DNA from: Flavobacterium sp. I3-2
GTDB taxonomy: Bacteria; Bacteroidota; Bacteroidia; Flavobacteriales; Flavobacteriaceae
Length of the DNA stretch: 64,000 nt
Reading direction: 5' to 3'
Assembly (NCBI RefSeq): GCF_013389595.1
Contig: NZ_CP058306.1
Coordinates: 1,550,001-1,614,000 of the forward strand
Part shown: positions 54,276 through 62,779 of the stretch, piece after piece
How positions within the stretch are numbered: position 1 is the stretch's first letter
Layout of the letters: every line of letters starts with the position of its first letter
Translations under genes and position numbers: made by a program
The notes under the pieces: generated by a model
The model's input: only the letters and a program-made list of their open reading frames with translations
The model's database searches: none
Told to the model about the DNA's origin: nothing

Positions 54276-55130
54276 ATGAAGCTTTTAAAATTATTTATTT
54301 TACTTTTTACATTCGTTACTTTTAATTCAAATGCACAGGATGTTTCCAATATAAAAACTTTCGTTCAACAAAAAGCTGGTCCACATGAAGGTTTACAAGA
54401 ATTTTACGAAAACTTTGTTAAAGAATTTAAAGTACCAAAGCTACCTTCAAATCAGAATCAATTAAAACTTGTTGTGAAATTCATTGTTGAAAAGGATGGT
54501 TCTTTTTCAGATATTACCGTTCCTGACCAATCAGAAGAAATTGTATACGAAATTATACGTGTTTTGTCTAAAATGCCTAAATGGAAACCTGGTTATCATG
54601 AAGGCGAACCCGTTCGTTCTTCTTTTAATCTTCCTGTTACAATAAGATTAAATGATTATGATGAGAATGAAGAGAATTTTAAAAAAGATGTCGCAGCTTA
54701 TCGTACGGTTTTAAAAAAATACACGCAAGAAACCGATTATTTTAAGTTTGATTGTAATTGTGTTACGTTAACGACAGTTATTGAACCAGATGGAATTTCC
54801 GAATTTTTTCAGTATGAAACTTTGGATAAAATTGGTTTGTATAATATTGGGATTAAGAAATTTCAAAAAGTTAATAAAAAAGCATTTTTTAAAGACTTGA
54901 TTAAACAAATTTCAAAAGGTGAGGTTAAATATAAAAAAGTAAAACTAGGAGATACGGAAGCTTTAGATGTCGAGTGGTCTGAGACTTGGGAAGGTAATAT
55001 GGTTTGTAACCGTTCGATTTTCTTTTTTGAAGATGATATTTTATATACTTTAAATTTTGCTTCAAATAGTACAGAAATAACAAATATTGTCTTTGAAGAA
55101 TTACTTCAATCTTTCCAAATCAAACAATAA
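54276..55130 (+). CDS. Secreted protein, TonB-C-like module plus Cys-x-Cys module
   Basis: A 284-residue exported protein with signal peptide MKLLKLFILLFTFVTFNSNA-Q. Module A (about 25-128) resembles the TonB C-terminal domain: FIVEKDGSFSDITV, RVLSKMPKWKPGYHEGEPVR and SFNLPVTIRL. Module B (about 145-284) is of unknown family, with FKFDCNCVTL (Cys-x-Cys), YETLDKIGLYNIGI and a C-terminal LLQSFQIKQ. There is no N-terminal membrane anchor or Pro-rich spacer, so it is not a functional TonB energy transducer; the module may act in protein binding in the periplasm. First of five tandem relatives spaced 8-17 bp apart. Confidence 0.82.
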   Translation: MKLLKLFILLFTFVTFNSNAQDVSNIKTFVQQKAGPHEGLQEFYENFVKEFKVPKLPSNQNQLKLVVKFIVEKDGSFSDITVPDQSEEIVYEIIRVLSKMPKWKPGYHEGEPVRSSFNLPVTIRLNDYDENEENFKKDVAAYRTVLKKYTQETDYFKFDCNCVTLTTVIEPDGISEFFQYETLDKIGLYNIGIKKFQKVNKKAFFKDLIKQISKGEVKYKKVKLGDTEALDVEWSETWEGNMVCNRSIFFFEDDILYTLNFASNSTEITNIVFEELLQSFQIKQ

Positions 55131-55138
55131 ATAAAAGG

Positions 55139-55669
55139 ATGAAATATTTTAAAATTATTCTATTAATGATGTTTGTGATTCCATTTTACGGGAATGCGCA
55201 AAAAAATAATACTTTACAAATTCCAGATTTAGAAACATATAAAAAGCTACTTGAATCGACAGTTCAAGAAACGGAATCTTTTAGTTTTAAATGCAATTGT
55301 GAGATGTCTAAAAATATAATCGATGATAAATCACAATTAGTATATTATGAATTTGAAACTTTAGATAAAATTGGATTGTATAGTGTAGCGATTTCTCAAA
55401 TTCCTTCGACTGATGAGATAAAAACTTTTGATAAGTTTATCGAAGACATAAAAAACAAAAATGGAACATTTAATTATATCAATCTTGATAATCAAAAAGC
55501 TTTAGTTTTATCAGGGAAACATGAAATTCAAGATGCAAAATTTTATTATCGAACCGTTCTTTTTTTTGTTGACGGCAAGCTTTGTGTAATAACTTTTGGT
55601 TCTGGAGTTGATGAAATTACAGCGATTGTTTTAGATGGGCTTCTGAATTCTTTTCAATTAAAAAAATAG
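55139..55669 (+). CDS. Secreted protein with Cys-x-Cys module only
   Basis: A 176-residue exported protein (signal MKYFKIILLMMFVIPFYGNAQ). After a short linker it consists solely of module B: ETESFSFKCNCEMS with Cys-x-Cys, YEFETLDKIGLYSVAI and the end GLLNSFQLKK. The conserved Cys pair could form a vicinal disulfide or bind metal. Family unknown. It starts 8 bp after the previous gene in an apparent operon. Confidence 0.78.
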   Translation: MKYFKIILLMMFVIPFYGNAQKNNTLQIPDLETYKKLLESTVQETESFSFKCNCEMSKNIIDDKSQLVYYEFETLDKIGLYSVAISQIPSTDEIKTFDKFIEDIKNKNGTFNYINLDNQKALVLSGKHEIQDAKFYYRTVLFFVDGKLCVITFGSGVDEITAIVLDGLLNSFQLKK

Positions 55670-55686
55670 CTTAAACCACTTATATT

Positions 55687-56508
55687 ATGAAATACTTTAA
55701 AATATTTCTGTTGTTCTTTATCTTCAGCTTTTCTGTTTCAGAAGCTCAAGAAGTGATAGTAGAATCAGCATTTGACCAAAGAGCTGAACCATATGAAGGG
55801 TTAGCAGTTTTTCGTAAAAATTTTATTAATAAATTAAATGTAAGTAAAGCAAATGGCAATGCCGTTAATATTACATTAAAGTTTGTTATTGATGTTGATG
55901 GTTCGTTCACCGATATAACGGTAAGTAAAGATAAATATGACTTAGGTAAAGATGTTATTTTAGCACTAAAAAAAATGCCTAAATGGAAACCAGCTTATGA
56001 TAAAGGTAAGCCAATTCGTTCCACATTTACAATGCCGATAGTTATCGAAGCTGATGACCGTCAAGATTTTATTGAAACTATTTTTGATGAGAAACTAGAA
56101 AATGTAGAAATGGAAACATTATTTTTTAAATTCAGTTGTAATTGTATTGCATCAGAACAACAAATTGATGAAACGGATATAAAATATCAATTTGAATATT
56201 TAACAAATACCGGAATGTATAAATTGGTTGTAATCAAGGCAGACGAAAATAACTTTGAACAAATTAAATATTATCAGAGAGATTTCTTAGATTCTCGTGA
56301 GATTCAAATTGAAGAAGTTGAATATTTAGGAGTTCATTCTTTGAATTATGATGAAGCTTTAGATATTGAGGAAGGTGTCTTTTATTCTAAAAATAGATTT
56401 TTTTACAAAGATGATTTGGTCTATATGCTTTTTTATATGTCCAAAGATAAAACTGAAACAGAGCGTGTATTTAACGAATTACTGGAGTCATTTCAAATTA
56501 AAAAATAA
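55687..56508 (+). CDS. Secreted protein, TonB-C-like module plus Cys-x-Cys module
   Basis: A 273-residue exported protein with the same two-module architecture as the first gene of the cluster. Signal MKYFKIFLLFFIFSFSVSEAQ. Module A has EPYEGLAVFRKNFINKLNV, FVIDVDGSFTDITVS, KMPKWKPAYDKGKPIRSTF. Module B has LFFKFSCNCIAS, YQFEYLTNTGMYKLVV and ELLESFQIKK. Function unknown. Confidence 0.8.
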   Translation: MKYFKIFLLFFIFSFSVSEAQEVIVESAFDQRAEPYEGLAVFRKNFINKLNVSKANGNAVNITLKFVIDVDGSFTDITVSKDKYDLGKDVILALKKMPKWKPAYDKGKPIRSTFTMPIVIEADDRQDFIETIFDEKLENVEMETLFFKFSCNCIASEQQIDETDIKYQFEYLTNTGMYKLVVIKADENNFEQIKYYQRDFLDSREIQIEEVEYLGVHSLNYDEALDIEEGVFYSKNRFFYKDDLVYMLFYMSKDKTETERVFNELLESFQIKK

Positions 56509-56517
56509 TCAAAACTT

Positions 56518-57258
56518 ATGAACTATTTAAAATTATTTTTAGTACTTGTTTTTATGACGTCATTTTATGGAAATGCGCAACAAGATAAAAAGATAGAAGA
56601 TGATAAAGTCTATTCATTAGTTCAAAAAAAAGCATCACCTCAAGAAGGGTTTAAAGTATTTCATCAGAATTTTAAAGAGGAATTTGATTTACACTCGTCA
56701 TTACCTGAACATAATTCTGTAAAATTTACTTTTGAATTTATAGTTGAAAAAGATGGTTCTTTGTCAGATATAATTGTGCAAGGAGTTGATGAACTTTATG
56801 CTAAAGAAGCTATAAGAGTTTTGAAAACTTTTGACAAATGGATTCCAGCTCAAGAAAATAATGTAATTGTTAGGTCTAAGTTTAGATTGCCAATTACTAT
56901 TTATATACCTAAAGAATTAATACCTGAACTTGGGTCTGTTATGGCAAGACCAGATGAAGGTCTATCTTCATTTATGGATAATTTTTGGAATGAGTTTAAA
57001 TTTGAAAAAGATTTAATTCCAAATGGTGAAATAGGGAGTTTTACAATAAATTTTACAGTTGAAGCAGACGGAAGTCTTACTAATATATTTGTAACAGAAG
57101 ATAAATTTAATATAGCAGCTGATGTAGAAAGGGTTATTAAGTTGATGCCAAAATGGAAACCCGCAACAAAAAATAATAAAGATATTAAATCGCAATTTTA
57201 TATACCAGTAGAAATAAATCTAGATAAGAATACAAAATCGTATTGGAAGGCAATTTAA
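56518..57258 (+). CDS. Secreted protein with two TonB-C-like modules
   Basis: A 246-residue exported protein (MNYLKLFLVLVFMTSFYGNAQ). Two module A copies: one at about 30-135 (EGFKVFHQNFKEEF, FIVEKDGSLSDIIV) and one at about 140-240 (RPDEGLSSFMDNFWNEFKF, FTVEADGSLTNIFV, LMPKWKPATKNNKDIKSQF). No module B. The copies are clearly diverged from each other. Its signal-peptide DNA is nearly identical to that of the next gene. Confidence 0.8.
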   Translation: MNYLKLFLVLVFMTSFYGNAQQDKKIEDDKVYSLVQKKASPQEGFKVFHQNFKEEFDLHSSLPEHNSVKFTFEFIVEKDGSLSDIIVQGVDELYAKEAIRVLKTFDKWIPAQENNVIVRSKFRLPITIYIPKELIPELGSVMARPDEGLSSFMDNFWNEFKFEKDLIPNGEIGSFTINFTVEADGSLTNIFVTEDKFNIAADVERVIKLMPKWKPATKNNKDIKSQFYIPVEINLDKNTKSYWKAI

Positions 57259-57273
57259 AAAAAATCAAAACTT

Positions 57274-57672
57274 ATGAACTATTTAAAATTATTTTTAGTA
57301 TTTATTTTTATGACGTCATTTTATGGAAATGCACAACCTAAAGATGTTTTACCAACGCCAGAATTTAAAGCAGAACCAGTTGATGGAATGCGAAATTTGT
57401 ATTTGAATTTTATAGAAAAATTTAATTCTCCAAAAATAGCTTCTAATCAAAACGAGATTAAAGTTAAACTGAGTTTTTTTGTAGAAACAGACGGTTCTTT
57501 ATCTGAAATTACGGCTGAAGGTGAAACCGAAGAAATTCGTAATGAAATGATTCGTGTAATGAAATTATTACCTAATTGGAAACCTGCGATGACTAACGGA
57601 GAACCTATTCGTTCAAGATTTATCATGCCAATTACCATAAAAGTAACCAAAGATAATCCGCCTAAAAAATAA
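57274..57672 (+). CDS. Secreted protein with one TonB-C-like module
   Basis: A 132-residue exported protein (MNYLKLFLVFIFMTSFYGNAQ) with a single module A: EPVDGMRNLYLNFIEKFN, FFVETDGSLSEITA, KLLPNWKPAMTNGEPIRSRF and IMPITIKV. The upstream AAAACTT and first 60 bases match those of the preceding gene almost exactly, so it arose by recent tandem duplication of the 5' end. Last gene of the cluster. Confidence 0.8.
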   Translation: MNYLKLFLVFIFMTSFYGNAQPKDVLPTPEFKAEPVDGMRNLYLNFIEKFNSPKIASNQNEIKVKLSFFVETDGSLSEITAEGETEEIRNEMIRVMKLLPNWKPAMTNGEPIRSRFIMPITIKVTKDNPPKK

Positions 57673-57699
57673 AAGCTTTCTTATAGGGAAGCTTTTATT
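57671..57699. terminator. Bidirectional terminator after the TonB-C-like cluster
   Basis: AAAAGCTTTC pairs with GGAAGCTTTT (wobbles near the loop) around TTATAG. Confidence 0.7.
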
Positions 57700-58200
57700 T
57701 TAAAACCAAATATTCCAATTTACAATAACTTCTTTGATATAAAAACCTAAAAAAGCCATACAAACTACAAACTTCATAAAAGTAGAAGCTAAAAAACCGA
57801 TAAACGAACCTGTTGCAGCCTTTAAAGCTCTTTTAGAATCGTCACGTTTGTATATTAACTCGCCGATAAATGCACCAACAAACGGACCTAAAATGAAACC
57901 AAATGGAATTGGAAATAGAATACCAATTATCAAACCGATATTGGTTCCCCAAACGCCATATTTACTCCCTCCAAAACGCTTGGTACCTTGTGCCGGAATT
58001 ACAAAATCTAAAATTGTAATTAGTATTGTAAGAATTAGTGCAATTCCTAAAATCCAATAATTCATTTCGATTCCCTTAGTAAAATACAAAACTAAAAGTC
58101 CAATCCAACTTAGTGATGGTCCTGGTAAAACAGGTAATAAGCTTCCTATAAGACCAGATATAATCAATATAAAACTCAGTAATAGTAATATATATTCCAT
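57700..58200 (-). CDS. DUF456 family membrane protein
   Basis: A 166-residue inner-membrane protein with about four helices. IISGLIGSLLPVLPGPSLSW and the glycine-rich KYGVWGTNIGLIIGILF, PFVGAFIGELI match DUF456, whose two halves repeat a GxxGxxLPxxPG-type motif. Function unknown. Divergent from the lipoprotein gene at 58245. Confidence 0.85.
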   Translation of the reverse strand: MEYILLLLSFILIISGLIGSLLPVLPGPSLSWIGLLVLYFTKGIEMNYWILGIALILTILITILDFVIPAQGTKRFGGSKYGVWGTNIGLIIGILFPIPFGFILGPFVGAFIGELIYKRDDSKRALKAATGSFIGFLASTFMKFVVCMAFLGFYIKEVIVNWNIWF

Positions 58201-58244
58201 AAAAAAGATGTATTTTTGTACCTAAAATTACGTATTATTTCTTT

Positions 58245-58712
58245 ATGAAGATTCAGTTTGGTTTGTCATTTATTTTTTTAACGATGATTTCCTGTGTTTC
58301 AGACAAAAAAGTTCCTGATCCACAAGAATTGTTGCGTAAAGAATTGCATACCATTGATTGGACTAAAGTTGATGAATATCCTACGATTGACGCATGTGAT
58401 TCAATAAAGGATAAAGAAGAAAATAGATTGTGTTTTTTTAATACAGTCACTCTTGAATTAAAAACTAAAATAAAACAAGATTCCTTAATAAATCAAATAA
58501 AAGGACTGAAAGAAATGAATATTTTGGTTACAGTTACCAAAGATTCCAAAGTTTTTTTTGAGTGTGAACCTAAAGATTCTGTTCGTTATAATATAAGATT
58601 TTTGAATACTTTGATTCAGAATAAAAATGAAAATTTCACACCGATTCAACCGGCTTTAAAACGTGGGATTCCTGTAACTACGAAATTTGTTTTACCTATT
58701 TCTCTTGAATAG
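58245..58712 (+). CDS. Hypothetical lipoprotein, possible distant TonB-C-like relative
   Basis: A 155-residue lipoprotein: MKIQFGLSFIFLTMISCVSD with Cys17. DWTKVDEYPTIDACDSIKDK and LCFFNTVTLELKTKI place two cysteines near each other, and the C-terminal IQPALKRGIPVTTKFVLPISL resembles the closing strand of the TonB-C-like module in the cluster just upstream. I infer a distant relation. The 3' end overlaps the convergent membrane-protein gene by 17 bp. Confidence 0.72.
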   Translation: MKIQFGLSFIFLTMISCVSDKKVPDPQELLRKELHTIDWTKVDEYPTIDACDSIKDKEENRLCFFNTVTLELKTKIKQDSLINQIKGLKEMNILVTVTKDSKVFFECEPKDSVRYNIRFLNTLIQNKNENFTPIQPALKRGIPVTTKFVLPISLE

Positions 58713-59646
58713 TTTTATTGGGTTTATAAAAAAGTACAAACAAACTTCCGATGCTAATTGGAATCACTAAATTCAACATCCAAATTAAAGTTGCAACAAT
58801 CGCAATTACCCATTCGTTTACACCGAATAATCCAAACAAGAAAATAGCAACGCTTCCTTTTAAAGCAAAATCGATAATCTGAAAATTAGGTAACGAAGAA
58901 GCTAATAAATAAACCGCCGAAACAACTCCGATTAAAACAAAATAAGGAATTTCTACATCGAATAATTTGTATAAAAAGTAGTATTGATTCATCAAAACAA
59001 AATAGCGACAAAAAGCTAAAATCAAGTTTTTACGATGAATACTTTTTTTGATTTCTCCAATGTATTTAAAAATCGATTCAAGCGAAAAACCTTTAATTTG
59101 AATATTTTTGATGCTTAAAATTAAAATTACAGCAGCGCTTAAAATCAAAAATAAATACAAGAAATAAATATCAGGAATAAAATTATGTAAATGATTGATG
59201 TAAAAAACGCCAATTAATCCGAAAGAAATCGCATAAATAACCTGAACACCGTTGCAAATCATATTCAAAAGAATCACTTTTCCGGCATCTTCTTTTTTAT
59301 AAAATAAAACTTTTCCAGCGTATTCTCCAATTCCGTTTGGAGTAAAGATTCCTAAAGTAATGGCGCTTAAAACTTGCTTGGTTGATTCCCAAATCGAAAT
59401 CTTTTCAATAACCTGAATTAAATTTCGCCACTTTAAAATTTCGATAAATCGATTTAAAAACGTCAACAACAAAATGATAAAAATATACAAATACGCATAT
59501 TTTCCGTTTAAGCTTTCTCTTAAAATATCTAAATTCAAAGGCTTTTCTGCCAACTGATTTTTAACAAAATAAAAAGCCAAACCAATAATGGTAAGTTTAA
59601 TAATTAATGTTAAGAATTGTTTAGCTTTGTTGTTGAGAATTTTCAT
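58696..59646 (-). CDS. Lysylphosphatidylglycerol synthase TM-region/flippase-like membrane protein
   Basis: A 316-residue polytopic protein with about eight helices of the AglD/UPF0104 (LPG_synthase_TM) family. LNRFIEILKWRNLIQVIEK and the conserved TLGIFTPNGIGEYAGKVLFYKK are diagnostic. These domains flip or handle lipids in aminoacyl-PG synthases and occur alone in many bacteria; the lipid is unknown. The ATG at 59646 is preferred to a start five codons upstream. Divergent from ruvC. Confidence 0.85.
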   Translation of the reverse strand: MKILNNKAKQFLTLIIKLTIIGLAFYFVKNQLAEKPLNLDILRESLNGKYAYLYIFIILLLTFLNRFIEILKWRNLIQVIEKISIWESTKQVLSAITLGIFTPNGIGEYAGKVLFYKKEDAGKVILLNMICNGVQVIYAISFGLIGVFYINHLHNFIPDIYFLYLFLILSAAVILILSIKNIQIKGFSLESIFKYIGEIKKSIHRKNLILAFCRYFVLMNQYYFLYKLFDVEIPYFVLIGVVSAVYLLASSLPNFQIIDFALKGSVAIFLFGLFGVNEWVIAIVATLIWMLNLVIPISIGSLFVLFYKPNKTIQEK

Positions 59647-59699
59647 ACTACAAAGAAACAAATTTACTTTAAGGTAAGAAACTATTTTAACGAAACGAA

Positions 59700-60257
59700 T
59701 TGAGTACAGAACGCATTATATTAGGAATCGATCCTGGAACAACCATCATGGGTTTTGGGTTGATCAAAGTGGTAAAAAACAAAATGGAATTTATTCAGTT
59801 AAACGAATTACAACTGAGTAAAATGGACGATCATTATATGAAATTGCGTCGTATTTTTGAACGTACCATTGAGTTGATTGACACGCATCATCCGGATGAA
59901 ATTGCGATTGAGGCCCCGTTTTTTGGTAAAAATGTACAATCGATGTTGAAGCTAGGACGTGCCCAAGGTGTTGCCATGGCGGCAGGTTTATCTCGCGATA
60001 TTCCGATTACCGAATACGAACCTAAAAAAATTAAAATGGCCATTACAGGAAACGGAAATGCATCGAAAGAACAAGTAGCAAAGATGTTACAGCAATTGTT
60101 AGGTTTGAAAGAATTACCTAAAAATCTCGATTCTACCGATGGTTTGGCAGCTGCAGTTTGTCATTTTTTTAATTCAGGAAAAACCGTTGTCGGAAAATCT
60201 TATTCAGGTTGGGAATCATTTGTTAATCAAAATCAAGAGCGCGTAACCAAAAAATAA
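59700..60257 (+). CDS. ruvC: Crossover junction endodeoxyribonuclease RuvC
   Basis: A 185-residue Holliday-junction resolvase. The metal-binding acidic residues are Asp11 (LGIDPGTT), Glu71 (AIEAPFF) and the pair Asp143/Asp146 (LDSTDGLAAAVCH). The start is TTG at 59700; MSTERIILGIDPG is the family N-terminus. It overlaps hemW by one base (TAATG). Confidence 0.95.
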   Translation: MSTERIILGIDPGTTIMGFGLIKVVKNKMEFIQLNELQLSKMDDHYMKLRRIFERTIELIDTHHPDEIAIEAPFFGKNVQSMLKLGRAQGVAMAAGLSRDIPITEYEPKKIKMAITGNGNASKEQVAKMLQQLLGLKELPKNLDSTDGLAAAVCHFFNSGKTVVGKSYSGWESFVNQNQERVTKK

Positions 60258-61381
60258 TGGCAGGTATTTACATTCATATTCCGTTTTGCAAGCAAGCTTG
60301 TCATTACTGCGATTTTCATTTTTCTACAACGATGAAAAAGAAAGATGAAATGATTGCGGCTTTGATTCATGAAATTCATTTGCGTAAAAATGAAATTAAC
60401 GAACCTGTTGAAACGATTTATTTCGGTGGTGGAACACCAAGTGTGCTTTCGAATGCTGAAATTGATGCAATTTTAGAAACGATATTTTCTTTGTTTGATG
60501 TTGTTGAAAATCCTGAAATTACTTTAGAAGCGAATCCTGATGATTTAAATACAGACCGAATTATCGAATTATCGAAATCTAAAATCAACCGGTTGAGTAT
60601 TGGAATTCAATCTTTTTATGAAGAAGATTTACAATTGATGAATCGCGCGCATAATGCAGAAGAAGCTTTGCAATGTTTGAAAACCGCGACCCAATATTTT
60701 GATAATATTTCGATTGATTTAATTTACGGAATGCCGAATATGAGTTTAGATAAATGGCGTTCAAACGTAAATTTAGCTTTGAGTTTAAACATTCCGCATA
60801 TTTCGAGTTATGCTTTAACAGTTGAACCAAAAACCGCTTTGGCAACTTTAATTAAAAAAGGGAAAATAGCGAATACCGATGATGGTTTGGCTCACGAACA
60901 TTTTTTAGCTTTGGTTGAAATGCTTGAAAATGCTGGTTTTGTGCATTACGAATTATCTAATTTTGGAAAACCTGAGTATTTTTCTAAAAACAATTCAGCT
61001 TATTGGTTAAGAAAAAAATATGTAGGAATTGGACCATCGGCGCATAGTTTTGACGGCGAAAACCGTTCGTGGAATATTGCCAATAACGCCATTTATATTC
61101 AGAAAATCCAAGCAAACGAATTGCCTAATGAAGTGGAAACCTTAAGTATTCAAGATCGTTATAACGAATATGTAATGACGGGTTTACGAACTATTTGGGA
61201 CGTCTCGTTATCGAAAATTGATAACGATTTTGGAACTGCTTATCTAAATTATCTTTTAGAAAACGCTGCTTATTTCATCAAGAAAGAACAATTAATTATT
61301 GAAAATAACGTTTTAAAAACAACTTTAAAAGGAAAGTTTTTCTGTGACGGAATAGCTTCTGAATTGTTTATGATTGATTAG
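60257..61381 (+). CDS. hemW: Radical SAM haem chaperone HemW
   Basis: A 374-residue radical SAM protein. The 4Fe-4S motif is Cys-x3-Cys-x2-Cys at 11, 15 and 18 (PFCKQACHYCDF), followed by TIYFGGGTPSVL and IGIQSFYEEDL. Lacking the Cys that follows the motif in HemN, it belongs to the HemW group, haem-binding insertases often misnamed coproporphyrinogen oxidase. The C-terminal part includes RYNEYVMTGLRTIWDV, typical of HemW. Coupled to ruvC. Confidence 0.93.
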   Translation: MAGIYIHIPFCKQACHYCDFHFSTTMKKKDEMIAALIHEIHLRKNEINEPVETIYFGGGTPSVLSNAEIDAILETIFSLFDVVENPEITLEANPDDLNTDRIIELSKSKINRLSIGIQSFYEEDLQLMNRAHNAEEALQCLKTATQYFDNISIDLIYGMPNMSLDKWRSNVNLALSLNIPHISSYALTVEPKTALATLIKKGKIANTDDGLAHEHFLALVEMLENAGFVHYELSNFGKPEYFSKNNSAYWLRKKYVGIGPSAHSFDGENRSWNIANNAIYIQKIQANELPNEVETLSIQDRYNEYVMTGLRTIWDVSLSKIDNDFGTAYLNYLLENAAYFIKKEQLIIENNVLKTTLKGKFFCDGIASELFMID

Positions 61382-61551
61382 TTTTTTGTCTTAGCCACAG
61401 ATGCACAGAATTTACTAAACCTCTCGTTTTATTAAACTTGGACAAAATCTAATTGAGTTAATATAATTCAAAATATTTATCCAAGTACTTATCGTTAATT
61501 TATAATTTGTTTTTATATATTTATCTGAGCGTTTTAGCTAAATAACATACC

Positions 61552-62319
61552 ATGAAAACAAGTATTCAACACAATCATAAAACCTACGAAATAGATTTAT
61601 CTAAACCTTTAGATATTTCGTTACCAATTCAAAACAACGAGCAAAACCCAATTGCTTGGTATTTAGATAAACCTGAAATTATTCCAGTGGTTATGGGAGA
61701 TTTTGTAGGAAGCGTTTCTTCAGGGAAATCATCAACCAATTTTAATAATATTTTGTTTAATCCGCACGGACACGGAACGCATACCGAGTGTTTAGGGCAT
61801 ATTACCAAAGATTTTTATTCGATCAATCAAACCTTAAAACAATTCTTTTTTATAGTTGAATTGATTTCGGTTGAACCTCAAACTTTCGAATCGGATTTTA
61901 TCATTACAAAAAATCAAATCGAAAAAGCTTTAAACGGAAAAACACCTGAAGCTTTGGTTATTCGTACGATGCCAAATCTTTCCGATAAAAAGCATAAGAA
62001 TTATTCGAATTCAAATCCGGCATATCTAACCGAAGAAGCTGCAATTTACATTCGAGAAATAGGAGTGAAGCATTTGTTGATTGATTTGCCAAGCGTAGAT
62101 AAAGAAGTTGACGAAGGTAAATTGTTAGCGCATAAGGCTTTTTGGAATGTGCAAAATACACAAATTGTTAATGAAGATGCACGTTTTGATTGTACAATTA
62201 CCGAACTTATTTTTGTTGAAGATGCAATTAAAGATGGTGCTTATGTTATTAATATGCAAATAGCTTCGTTTGAAAACGATGCGTCGCCAAGTAAACCTAT
62301 TTTATATCAAATATTTTAG
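61552..62319 (+). CDS. Cyclase-family metal-dependent hydrolase (kynurenine formamidase-like)
   Basis: A 255-residue protein of the cyclase/KynB family, with the metal-binding segment NPHGHGTHTECLGHI (His72, His74, His77). The second conserved part is LLIDLPSVDKEVDEGKLLAHKAFW. Family members hydrolyse amides or cyclise small substrates, kynurenine formamidase being best known. No other tryptophan-catabolism gene is adjacent, so specificity is open. The 170 bp upstream show nothing beyond AT-rich sequence; the stop is 3 bp before the yjbR-like gene. Confidence 0.85.
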   Translation: MKTSIQHNHKTYEIDLSKPLDISLPIQNNEQNPIAWYLDKPEIIPVVMGDFVGSVSSGKSSTNFNNILFNPHGHGTHTECLGHITKDFYSINQTLKQFFFIVELISVEPQTFESDFIITKNQIEKALNGKTPEALVIRTMPNLSDKKHKNYSNSNPAYLTEEAAIYIREIGVKHLLIDLPSVDKEVDEGKLLAHKAFWNVQNTQIVNEDARFDCTITELIFVEDAIKDGAYVINMQIASFENDASPSKPILYQIF

Positions 62320-62322
62320 CTT

Positions 62323-62688
62323 ATGCAACTCGATCAGTTTTACGATTTTTGTTTGAATTTAAAAGGAACCACCGAACATTTTCCGTTCGATGAGGATACG
62401 TTGGTTTTTAAAGTTGGCGGTAAAATCTATGCACTTTCTTCGCTTTCTGAATGGGAAAACGGAAATCCGAAGGTGAATCTTAAATGCGATCCTGAGAAGG
62501 CAATTGAACTTCGCGAAAGTTATTCAGGAATCGAAGCGGGTTATCACATGAACAAGAAACATTGGAATACAGTTAAAATTAACGAAGATGTTCCGTTGGT
62601 TTTGCTTCGTGAATTGATCCAACAGTCGTATGATTTGGTATTTAAAAGTTTGTCTAAGAAAGCACAGATTGAAGTTAATGAAAATTAA
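62323..62688 (+). CDS. MmcQ/YjbR family protein
   Basis: A 121-residue CyaY-like-fold protein. FPFDEDTLVFKVGGKIYALS, VNLKCDPEKAIELRESY, GYHMNKKHWNTVKI and LLRELIQQSYDLV are the family hallmarks. Often called DNA-binding on weak evidence; the role is unknown. It is co-transcribed with the cyclase-family gene. Confidence 0.9.
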   Translation: MQLDQFYDFCLNLKGTTEHFPFDEDTLVFKVGGKIYALSSLSEWENGNPKVNLKCDPEKAIELRESYSGIEAGYHMNKKHWNTVKINEDVPLVLLRELIQQSYDLVFKSLSKKAQIEVNEN

Positions 62689-62779
62689 AATGTTTTGATA
62701 AATAAATTTATTGATGTAATTTTAATTGATAAATCTCAGTCGTGAATTCGAATTGAGTTTTTTAAAAAAGAAATCATTT

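Noticed and set aside
54101..54349. 82-residue minus-strand ORF across tRNA-Asp copy 5
   Set aside because: Contains the antisense tRNA translation (GLEPATPCVTGMYSNQLNYQT) frequently misannotated as a protein.
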